This document shows positions 1 to 8,800 of a DNA stretch of 64,000 nucleotides, piece by piece. The notes under the pieces are model-generated. The model did not search any database, was not told where the DNA came from, and saw nothing but the letters and a program-made list of their open reading frames with translations. This DNA is from Avena insularis (Eukaryota > Streptophyta > Magnoliopsida > Poales > Poaceae). The number at the start of each line of letters is the position of its first letter. The stretch's first letter is position 1. A program made the position numbers and the translations under genes. The stretch lies in assembly GCA_023614405.1 (NCBI GenBank), contig CM042694.1:482209392-482273391 (forward strand), written 5' to 3'.

Positions 1-93
1 TTATTTAAGTTCTGTTAGATCTCCTTGGTCAAATTGAGTCCAAGGCAACATGGCGGTTGACCTTTTTTCCTTTTCTTGTTCTCCAGCTTTCCC

Positions 94-525
94 ATTGAGC
101 CAAAAATCTTCTTAAAGCATCATTAGGTTCCACAAACAAAGTTCACTGCTTTAATACATTTATTCTCACAAGCTTTCATTATTGAGCCAAAAATCTTAGC
201 GGCGCATCATCTGGTTTCACAAACAAAGGTGACTGCTTTAATTCTTTCTGCTCTCTAGCTTACACCGTTGAAGCAAGAATCCCGATAAATCATGATTCTG
301 CTCCACAGAATAAAGGTCATTGCTTTCATTCATACCCATCCCACAATTCAGATGATTGAGCCAAAAAATCTTAGCAGAGCATCACTTGGTTTCACAGACA
401 AAGGTTACCGCTTTTTATATGTTCTGCTCTCTAGCTTTCGCCATTGAAGCAAAATCTTAGCAAATCATGATTTGGTTCCCAATTAAAGGTCCCATTCCTT
501 TCATACCCATCCCAAAATGAATGAA
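94..525. repeat. Five-unit ~87-bp imperfect tandem repeat
   Basis: Five head-to-tail units begin near 94, 181, 267, 355 and 443, at the recurring words ATTGAGCCAAAAATCTT or TTGAAGCAA. Each unit is 86-88 bp. Units 2 and 4 share a CTCTCTAGCTT tail and units 3 and 5 share a TTCATACCCATCCCA tail, so the array also has a ~175-bp dimer period. It lies upstream of the GT92 exon on the same strand, probably inside an intron. I do not recognise the family. Confidence 0.8.
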
Positions 526-1177
526 TTCAGCACAGTTATTTCCCAAATAGGGCCATGAGTGCCAGTGTTTGCAGAGTAGTCCCACATTGTTGGAGGTGAG
601 GCTCACCAATGTATAACTCTAGTGGCAAATGCATTGCAAACCCTAGGTTAACCCTCTTTACATAGAGCCAGTGGGGAAGTGTAGCAAATGGTGGGTTTGG
701 TTCTTGTGCCTTGTTATAGTTGCCCAGATTTCTGTGAATAGCAAGAGACCAATTGTATTGCCCCCTGAGTTTGTACTAGAAGCCTGAAAATGCTATTACT
801 TCCTCTGTTCACTAATGTAAGACCTTTTAGACATATTTCAAAGTAGACTAGATACATACCAAGATTATAGTGAACCTATAGACTAAAACACGTATAGGAC
901 ATGTATTTACGAAAAAAGCTAAAAAGTCTCACATGAGTGAACGGAGAGAGAACCATAGAAATGTTTCAAGAACAGCTTGTAATAACAAACATTTTGGGGC
1001 CTAAATTTTTCTCATTGATGATGTAATAAAAAATTTAAAGTAATTTCATCCATACCTGTAATGAAAACAATATGATGTCGATTTTAGATTCCAGATTAAC
1101 TGGCGCTTAATGTGCCATGCTAATAATAGCAACAGTGCAAATCTGAACTAACATATACGTTTGCCATTGATACGCAG
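526..1177 (+). other. Intron-like sequence before the GT92 exon
   Basis: No coding potential is visible. The stretch contains a Stowaway MITE (799-950) and ends in a usable 3' splice site, AG at 1176-1177, directly before the GT92 coding block. I infer that it is the 3' part of the last intron of that gene. The upstream exons are not in the window. Confidence 0.5.
799..950. mobile_element. Stowaway-type MITE (Tc1/mariner)
   Basis: The 152-bp element begins CTTCCTCTGTTCACTAATG next to a TA dinucleotide (797-798). It ends with the inverted counterpart, CATGAGTGAACGGAGAGAG. The terminal inverted repeats match over about 32 bp with a few mismatches, and the ends follow the grass Stowaway pattern (CTCCCTCYGTTC). 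The right TA duplication has decayed to AA. Confidence 0.85.
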
Positions 1178-1523
1178 GGAGTGGGGATTCGAGAAGTTTG
1201 TCTTCCGCAACGCAGTCACCGGAGTCCGGAGAGACCGCAAGTACGCGATCCAGGCCCGAAATGCATATGCCACTGGGGTGCACATGTCCCAGAACGTCTT
1301 CGGGAGGTCGACCCACAAGACGGAGACCCTGATCAGATACTACCACTATCACAACTCCATCAACGTCCTGGGAGAACCTTGCCAGGAGTTTGTGCGGAGA
1401 CCCGTCAATGGCAGTAGGATCAAGTTTGACGGTGTCCCTTACGTATACGACGATAACATGAAGCGTTTGGCAGGCAAGATCAAACTCTTTGAGAAAGAAA
1501 CCATTGGATCAGTTCATACATGA
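1178..1523 (+). CDS. Glycosyltransferase family 92 (DUF23) protein, last exon
   Basis: This is the only host protein-coding sequence I can support. The exon starts after AG at 1176-1177, one base into a codon, and runs 115 codons to TGA at 1521-1523. The protein begins EWGFEKFVFRNAVTG and continues with RRDRKYAIQARNAYATGVHM, a THKTE motif, RYYHYHNSINVLGEPC and GVPYVYDDNMKRLA. I recognise this as the C-terminal block of plant GT92 proteins (rice Os08g0121900-like), Golgi type II membrane enzymes; the GALS branch makes pectic beta-1,4-galactan, but the acceptor of this copy cannot be told. No stop or frameshift interrupts the exon, so the gene may be functional. The start, membrane anchor and N-terminal catalytic half lie upstream of the window. 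Confidence 0.85.
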
Positions 1524-2435
1524 AACCATTGGATCAGTATCAGTTCATACATGACGACTGAAGGCGGATGACGGTACATATACACTTGATGTTATTTAGG
1601 ATGCCTGGTTCATGTCTGAAATGTCAAGCACTTGATCGGGGCCGATGAGCACAGGTGGCCAGGTGGGAGATGGTCTGCTGGAGGTAGCAGCTCAGCTGGT
1701 GTAAAGTTTTGTTTTTTCTTTGGCTACGCCCTTCACTAGTGGGGATCATCCTTTTTTCTTCTCTTGCCCTTTTCTGTTTGGCCCCCACATCCGTTTATAG
1801 ATCTGTGTAGACTAATGACGATGCTGGCTTTTTACTATTCGTACTAGATTCTTTCATCTCCTTCCGGTGTCACATACAAAGCGTGAAAGTGATGCGTTTT
1901 TTGCCTTTCTGTTATCACCTGTGAATTTTGGCAGCAAATCGGCAATCGGGTGGTTTCCGCCGCGTCAGAAAACCAGGTACCATTGACCGTAATGGGAAAT
2001 ATAACAAGGCTGAGTGAGGCTTTTCCAATGTTGAGTATTCGCTGGGTTAGGCATGTTCTTGGGCAGGTAGTCACTGTGGATGTTCTGATTTTCCACTGCG
2101 ACAGGGGGGATGGCCTGAATCGGAACGAGCCGATATGGGAGGAACAGGCAGACAGGCCGAAATGATCACGCGTGATGGATAGATAGGATAGATCTGCTTT
2201 GCGAGCTGGGATAGGGGTGTCTCGCGATTGCAACGGCTGCCGGCCCGGTGGTACGTCGCGGTGGCTTGTGAGAACGGATTTCCATGCATGCGTACCATGA
2301 TTGGGTCACGGGAGTTTTGGATTTCAGCCGCTTCAAAAACCGGAGCTCTGTCACCTCCACACAACTATAAGTAGTCGTTTAGATTTGTAGTGCCACTTGA
2401 AAAACTTGTTACGATGTTCGTCACTGTCATCCCAA
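1524..2435 (+). other. GT92 3' UTR and intergenic sequence
   Basis: The first 300 or so bases are T-rich and fit a 3' untranslated region; no clear AATAAA is seen. A near copy of the last coding bases (1497-1523) recurs at 1522-1554. Further on I see only short unsupported reading frames. CATGCATG at 2283-2290 and CTATAAG near 2365 look promoter-like, but no gene follows them. Confidence 0.4.
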
Positions 2436-2986
2436 GAGAAAACCCATATAGGGTTCCGCGCCCCTCGCCGTCGGTCCGCTCCGCCTACGGTGGTCCTAGG
2501 TCCACGGCCTCTTGCCGGCGAAAGGTTTTTTATTCTTTGAGGCGACGGCTATGTCCTGAAGTCAGAATAAGATCCTCCCCGCTATATCCTCACTGTTGTG
2601 GTGCATCTAGCGTCTACGGAGGGTGCGTGGAGTCGTTTGTCCCGTGGATCTCTTGGGATATTAAAGAAGGTTTTTTTTAGGCTAGTCTCTTCCGATCTAC
2701 GATTGTTATCATTGGTGATGGTTGCTGCTCTAGTGCGCTGGTCCTTTATGGTCTTAGCACGATGATTTTCTGTCAGACTACTACAACAAACTCTACTACG
2801 ACAAGCTTTGCCCGCTCCGGTGATGGAGGGGCGAGAACGGCGGCGCGCCTTCGGCTTGCTCTAGTGTTTGTAATCTTCGCTAGGTGGTCAACCTACTTGT
2901 AATTTTTATTACTTTTAGGCCTCTTTATACTGCTATTGATGATCATTAATAGATCGATGGAATTTAAAAAAATATCTGTGTTTACA
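2436..2986 (+). mobile_element. LINE 3'-end fragment (non-coding tail)
   Basis: A GC-rich block is followed by a tail (about 2860-2975) of the kind that closes many Triticeae non-LTR elements: CGGCTTGCTCTAGTGTTTG, then TTGTAATTTTTATTAC, then TACTGCTATTGATGATC, then a short A-rich end. There is no reverse transcriptase, so this is a 5'-truncated or non-autonomous copy on the + strand. Assignment rests on recall of the tail; the 5' limit is approximate. Confidence 0.5.
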
Positions 2987-3040
2987 ACATTCTAGGACTT
3001 CCAAGCACTGGTCATCACTTTTTAGTGCACCTTATACTCA

Positions 3041-3505
3041 TTTTTAAGCTATTTTTTAAATAATACACTTTTTATTCATTTTCAGAGGTAATACACAATT
3101 CTGAGAAATTCCAAAGCTAGCAGACCCTCGGCATAGGCAAGGCCGTGTTGGTCATGACAAGGCTGACCAGACCTAACCGGCTTAGGCCAAGCTCAGTGAA
3201 ACCTACCAGCTTCATCCAGGCCGAAAAGCGCATGGCGGGAAGTCGGTCTCCCCTAGGCATATTTTTGGCCCGGTCACCTTAGGGAGAACTACTGCCTGCC
3301 TTGCACTTTTCAGCCTGGCTGAAGCTGATAGGTTTCATTCGGCCTGGCCTAAGCCGATTAGTTCTAGTCGGTCTTGCCATGGCCGACATGGTCTAGTCGG
3401 TCTGGCCTATTTCGAGGGTGCGCTAGATTTGGAATTTCTTAGATTGCTCGTATTACTTTCCAAAATAAATAAATAAAGTGTATTTTTTTAAAATAACCAT
3501 TTTTA
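3041..3505. repeat. ~465-bp foldback (long inverted repeat) element
   Basis: The left arm (about 3041-3256) and the right arm (about 3278-3505) are reverse complements over roughly 215-225 bp with scattered mismatches. Matching blocks include TGAGAAATTCC/GGAATTTCTTA, CGGCTTAGGCC/GGCCTAAGCCG, AAACCTACCAGCTTCATCC/GGCTGAAGCTGATAGGTTT and CTCCCCTAGG/CCTTAGGGAG. The loop is about 20 bases. There is no ORF. It could be a foldback transposon or a hairpin MITE, and its transcript would fold into a long near-perfect hairpin. Confidence 0.85.
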
Positions 3506-3539
3506 AGGGGTGGAGTTTACACAACTTGCTAGAGTTGCT

Positions 3540-4606
3540 CTTACAACCCGACACTTCACCGATACTACCAGCATCAAACTGACCTAGTGGTACCACCAGT
3601 GAAACGATGATACTACCTTTCCCCCGAAAACTAATGAAATCAAAACATCAATAACTCGAGCATCCGAACTTCGATCCAGGTGAAACCAATTTTTTTGGAA
3701 AGATAAGGGAAGTGGAATCCAACAAAAAGATCACCAAGGAAAAAAAATACTTGGGGAGATGTGTGGAACCTCCCTAAGGTAAGAACTGGTAAAACCTCTT
3801 AACATCAAAAACCTAATAAGATATTAATTGGAATCCGTTTTAATGAACTAGAGCTTATTATGAAGATAAATACAATCTCTAAAACCTCACATGGATAAGA
3901 TTCAAATAACAACTAAAAAAATATGATGTCAAGTATGCAAAGATTTAATTTCTCTACGAGGATGAGATTTAGTTACTCACTTGAGAGTCTCTCTAGATAG
4001 AGCGACTAACTATCATATAACTCGGTCACTCAACCAACAACATGAGACTGTTAAAGGTGAAAACTATAAAGATCATGCCTTTGTCTTATGCATTCCACTT
4101 GATCTTGATGATGACGATCTTGTCCTTCTCAAAATGATACTATTTGTTGCTTAAGCTCGCTTGCGCTTGCTTGATGAGGACTTATGAATTGCTCCTCATA
4201 CTCATATGGGAGAGACTTCTTTGGGCATGCCTTCACATATCACATATCCATGATCACCATAAGGATGGTAAGCTTCAAGCATATGACCTTCTCGAGATGG
4301 CTCATCTCGAATTTATATGTTTTAATATCTTTTTGAGTGTTCATCCACTCGAATCCGCTCTTTGCATTTTGACTTGATCAACCTTGTGTCTTCTTCTCAA
4401 CGACCACTATTTGGATCACACCTTAAATATTTCTTTGGTCATTGCTTATTTTTCTCCACTTTCTTGTTCTTTCAACCTTGAAGCCAATATATGGTTCAAG
4501 CATTGTCTATGGATAATCCCTACAATTATACCTCAATGCAAACATTAGTCCATAGAGATTACTATTGATTACCAAAATCACACATGGGGACACACATGCT
4601 CTTTCA
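3540..4606 (-). mobile_element. Truncated SIRE/Maximus-type copia LTR (antisense)
   Basis: The right end reads ...CATTAGTCCATAGAG...ACCAAAATCACACATGGGG...CTCTTTCA. That is the antisense form of the start of SIRE-type grass LTRs, which close with CTTTCA, as element N's LTR does at 61619. Neither the opposite end nor internal sequence is visible, so this is a fragment. Family assignment is from recall; the left limit is approximate. Confidence 0.45.
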
Positions 4607-5252
4607 CAAGGAATCGACCGAATCGTGAGAAATCTATGGCGGCTACAACGAGCTCGTGCACGAGTCGGCCTCCACCTAGAGGTGGACGACAACAAGATGA
4701 GCCCACGTGTTAGCGAGTGGAGGAAGGTATCAGGCTGTCACGGGTGGGTGTTGTGCCCTACGCACGGTAGATAGGGGAATGCGCCTTGATAATAGGTCTT
4801 ATTAGTTTTTTTGTTTTATATTTTGTTTTATAACTTTTGATATAGGAATCCAAATTGGTTCAAAGCAATTTTTTAATATTGCAAATATTCATTTTATAAT
4901 GTAGGAAATCACTTTTGTTCAAAACCAAAAATTACCAGATTGCCATTATGCACATAATGCCTTTTATGGCTATTTGGGAAATTCAAAACAATCGGGGTTT
5001 AGAGTTTTAGAAAAAATACAAATTATCTTTAGGACATCAAGGAATAATTTCCTATCAAACACAATACAAGAGTCATATTTCAAATAAAACCTTAATAGGT
5101 GAACACAAGAATTTTGAATTACACAGTCAAAAAAAGAATTTTGAATTAGGGTTTTCACAAAAGGGTTTTGAATTTGAAATTTTTGAATGAAGCTTTTGAT
5201 GCAATGCACATGAAACCTACTCAATTCCCAATTTCTAATACTTGGGATGTTA
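4607..5252. other. Possible gypsy LTR remnant; no gene
   Basis: This AT-rich stretch has no coding potential. It contains TTTTGAATTTGAAATTTTTG-like runs and ends at GGGATGTTACA near 5252, the same terminal word that closes the chromovirus LTRs at 27899 and 41166. It may therefore be a decayed LTR fragment, but no second end or duplication was found. Confidence 0.3.
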
Positions 5253-5714
5253 CAACGATGTACAAGCACAAGCTGAAGTCCAAAAGTCACATATAACCTC
5301 GGCCGAAATTCAAAAGCCAAAGCAAAAACACCTATTTAAGTGCTTTTGTGATTTATAAGCGAAATTTCAAAAGTCAGAAACAAACTCAACCAAACAACCC
5401 AAATGTGTACATGTGGTGAGGCCTAAGTGTATTTTATGGGTGCTAATTATAGTCTTTTGTGCAGTAGCCACAAAATCTGAATTATAGGCAACCAACTTCC
5501 ATTGTTAAGTGGTTGAAATGTTGTGAGCCTCTATTCTGATTTTTCTTGGTTTTACTCGTGAGTTATCAATGATTGGCAATATGTATATGGCTTTGTCTTG
5601 CTATAGTTACATGATGCCAACCGTTATATATGGAGTTTTAAAAAAACTGAAAATAGTGCAAAAGTGTTGCTAAAATTCTACTAAAATGCTACAAATGCTA
5701 GAAATGGCTCAAAA

Positions 5715-6050
5715 TTCTTCGAAAATAATTAATCATTTTCCGACAAATCATATATTCCCTCTACTTGGAATTAACTGACCCATATTTGTCGAGATTGACA
5801 TGTATCTAGACATGAAAAATACGAGTCGGTTAATTCTCGATGGAGAGAGTACATTGTATTATCTATTCTGGGAAAGTTTTAGCCAATTAGAGCATACAAT
5901 TTGTGAGTAAGCAACATTTTAAGTTCATGTCCAAAATTTTAAACTGAAAATTCAAATTCTCCATATTTTTTGAAAATATCCTAGTAAATCACATGCATTG
6001 TGTTATCCATTCTGGAAAAAATTGAGCCTATCTGAGCATAATATTTTAAG
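5715..6050. repeat. Diverged tandem duplication split by a MITE
   Basis: Copy 1 (about 5720-5754 plus 5852-5905) and copy 2 (about 5970-6050) share the order GAAAATA..AAATCA..CATTGTRTTATCYATTCTGG..AGAGCATA or TGAGCATA. Copy 1 is interrupted by the Stowaway MITE at 5755-5849 and copy 2 is not. No gene is present in 5253-6130. Confidence 0.5.
5755..5849. mobile_element. Stowaway-type MITE with TA duplication
   Basis: The 95-bp element begins TTCCCTCTACTTGGAATTAA and ends with the inverted copy TTAATTCTCGATGGAGAGAG. TA flanks both sides (5753-5754 and 5850-5851). The interior contains ATGTATCTAGACATG, a word common in grass Stowaway elements. Confidence 0.85.
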
Positions 6051-6130
6051 TTGAGAGATGACCAAGTGTTTTGAAACTAGTGAGTACTAGGATATTTGGC
6101 TCCACTCGGTGTTTGTCCACATCTGGATCT

Positions 6131-6290
6131 AAGAGCATCTCCAACCAACCCCCCACAACGCTCCTAGAGGCCCTTTTTAGTGTTGACAACAAAAAAGTGT
6201 CCTAGTCTCGCTCCTAAAGGGGTTTCACAGCAGAAAACAATAAAAAATTAACTAGCACAACACCAAGTGCCAGGATCTATCTAGGAGTAA
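6131..6290. mobile_element. One end of a MITE (PIF/Harbinger- or hAT-like)
   Basis: The sequence starts AGAGCATCTCCAACCAACCC, a terminal motif shared by many grass MITEs. The matching end (GGTTGGAGATGCTC) is not found, and the sequence stops where the copia LTR begins at 6291. I infer that the copia element inserted into this MITE and that the other half lies beyond the window. Confidence 0.45.
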
Positions 6291-7276
6291 TGTTGTAACA
6301 AAGAATTTTCAGTGACATACCCTTTTAGACCGAAAGTGTTTAACATTCATGGGAATGTGTATGATGTAGTCAAAATACGTAGCCGACCTCAAGGTCGTAT
6401 TGCTCCTTGCACGACAATCCAGGTGCCACAACTGTCAGCACCTCCATGGTATCACACATGTACGGTGCTCAATAATGACTCCTACTCTACTCTATCCAGC
6501 CAGGATTGTAGAAGTAGACCTTCTGAAATCAGAGATCCAGCAGCACAATGGCGTGCCGAAGAAGATGTTGTCTCTCACGTGTGCAATTCTTTTTGGAACC
6601 GCAAACACGAGAGCTAACAAAAGAGAGAGAATTCCCTAAGAAAGTGCATTAGGAAATATGTATTCTTGTGTCCTTTTCCCTCCCATGGTCCCCTTCTTAT
6701 ATAGGGGAAAAGGAGGGACTCCCACCATGCAACTCCCGGGGTGGAACTAAACGAGAGGAGGGCCAAGGGGAGGCGTCGTCCAAGGAGAGGAGGTGGTGGA
6801 CGAGTGGGCCCCACCCCACGCGCAAGGCCCAAAGCCAGCTGACAACCCTTTCTTGCCTCCTTGGGGCAGCTAGCCCATATGGGCCTTCTCCCTCCAAGAG
6901 TTGGCCCAATAAAGGTGGCTACCTCTAAAAATTAAATTTAGATATTTATTTAATATTAATTCATTTAATATTTTAATTCTTTTTTTGGCTCAAAACACCT
7001 TTCATATCACCTTGGACTACTCCGGATCCTCCCAGAACAATTTCGATTCTCTCATAGAACACTTCAGACTTTCTCTTCTCTTTCTTCTCGTGATCCTGAT
7101 GTTACCAAAACAATCCCCAAGCATCGTAGAACCCTTAAGTGTGTTATCCTACGGTTCGGGAACATTACAAACATGATCGATCTGCTTCTTGGATCAATGG
7201 TCATTAGCGGGATATCGATACCTATAATGACCCCTGTGCATTCCACGATATCAATATTGTTTATGGTCATAAACAT
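6291..7276 (-). mobile_element. Angela/BARE-like copia LTR, piece 1 of 4 (antisense)
   Basis: The LTR starts TGTTGTAAC at 6291. Its antisense sequence follows the Angela/BARE LTR layout: ACATACCCTT near the edge, AGATCCAGCAGCACAATGGCG, GGGCCTTCTCC, and GGTCATTAGCGGGATATCG. A TATATAAG box for minus-strand transcription is at 6696-6704. It breaks at AACAT (7272-7276), the target duplication of the Tat element, and resumes at 21209. Reassembled, the four pieces give about 1.68 kb, the usual length of this LTR. Confidence 0.75.
6696..6704 (-). promoter_or_regulatory. TATA box of the copia LTR
   Basis: On the minus strand the sequence reads CTATATAAG within the promoter part of the LTR. It faces the direction of copia transcription. 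Confidence 0.5.
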
Positions 7277-8054
7277 TGTCGTGGTGGTGTCACGGCAGAT
7301 GCCATGGATAGGCTAAAGGTGGGGACTAATATGCGCTAGGGGAATCCAGGGAGGGATAGTAGAGTGATTCTCTGCACAGAAGTTTGTATTGCAATATCTC
7401 CAAGATTACAAGTGCTCCTTGAGCTGTATTGGCGAGAGGAGGAAGAAGGGGCTCTCTTACTCTTGCCTACTATCTAGCCCAAGAACCCTAGATCTACTAG
7501 TGCTCAACCAACTAGAGTTCTGCCAACCCCCTCTACCAGAACCCTAACCCCCCTTATATAGAGGTGGTTCGGTCCTGGCCTAGGGCATACGTGGAGGCAT
7601 ATTCCTAAGAATATGCCCCCTCCCAAAGTAGTAACCCGACAGGGGTGCTTTTCCCCCGCGTCACACTTGCTTTAGCGACGTAAGCCAACGTGAGCATCGT
7701 CACCATTGTCGGCCATGACCCGGTGGTCCTGCCCTTGCTTTATTCGCTCATCCAGTACGTACCGGACCTTCTTTTTTGACCAGAGAGATTCCTTCCTTCT
7801 CCTAGAAGCTAAGCGAGGATCCGGATCACAATAGATCCTGCCACACCCGTTCCTGCATAAAAGTTAGACAAGCATTTCCGACTTACTCCTTAAGTCGGAT
7901 GAGACAATGTTAGGCGACCCCCCTGGTCCGGGTTACTCCGTGATCTTGCCTGCCTTGAGGTGACTCGGCCAGCAACCGCTTTGACCTTGCCGAACCTCGG
8001 CTAACTCGGCCCTTATACCCCGGAGTGACCCTACCCGGGGGTATCCCCCCAACA
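7277..8054 (-). repeat. Element T 3' LTR
   Basis: The 778-bp LTR reads TGTTGGGGGG...CCACGACA on the minus strand, with TG/CA ends. The inner edge is followed by a polypurine tract. A TATATAAGG box lies at 7553-7561, equivalent to the one in the 5' LTR. Confidence 0.95.
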
Positions 8055-8068
8055 TTAGTCCCCGAAGC
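8055..8068 (-). other. Element T polypurine tract
   Basis: On the minus strand GCTTCGGGGACTAA sits immediately before the 3' LTR. It is in the right place and of the right purine content to prime plus-strand DNA synthesis. Confidence 0.7.
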
Positions 8069-8552
8069 TGGTGCGGTCTTAGCTGCCTCGGCCGCTAAGG
8101 CCACATCAGGTTCATTTATGTCCGACCTCAGACGTTCAATTCCGGGTTAGCTCCTTATCTCGGATTATATGGATTTACGTTCCCTTTGCACGTTCCAAGT
8201 TTTCACTTGCCGGCCGGGTCACCACTTTGGCTCGGATCCCATGGTTACCATGGTTTGATCCGGGCCCCTTTTCCTTCTCTCATACGCTAACCCACGTGGA
8301 GGCTAATCATCACCTTGTCTTATTTTAAGGGCCTGCATAGTAACCGCTGCAGTAACTGTCAGTTATTACTGTGCGAGGGTTACGTCACGCCTGTCTCCTC
8401 GTTTATCGCACCAGTGTGTCATGTCACGGGGTCGCTTCCATCTTGTGGACCTCCGTGTGGATCCTCAGCGATTGGCTGATGCAAGCAATACACGGCCACA
8501 TTGTGTGGCTCGTGCGCACAATGCGATCCCACTCACCCATCTCTGGGGCAGG

Positions 8553-8559
8553 TAAATAG
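8553..8559 (+). promoter_or_regulatory. Putative TATA box for the antisense gene in T
   Basis: TAAATAG lies about 240 bases before the first good ATG (8801). It is followed by a pyrimidine-rich leader (8590-8640, CTCTTCTTCTCC-type) that looks like a plant 5' UTR. This is position-based inference only. Confidence 0.4.
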
Positions 8560-8800
8560 GGGAGGGGCGCGTCCCTTAGCATTTTTCACCTTTGCGCCCC
8601 TCTGCTCGTTCCTCTTCTTCTCCTTCGTCTTCCTTGCGACCACGCCGCCGCCAGTGCCCGTTGCAGCAGCGTCGCCGCCGTACCTTCTCCGTGCCTTTGC
8701 ACCGCAGCCACCGCTGCGCAACTGCTTAGCCACGGGTCCTCGTCAATCTAGACCACAGACCCTCGCCGCCGCTAGCTCCAGCAAGGACATCGGATACGAG

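Noticed and set aside
1844..2364. Short reading frames and CATGCATG/TATA-like words downstream of GT92
   Set aside because: No homology is recognisable, frames overlap on opposite strands, and no gene follows the promoter-like words.
4144..4377. 77-codon plus-strand reading frame
   Set aside because: It lies in a decayed LTR fragment, with no recognisable motif and no start context.
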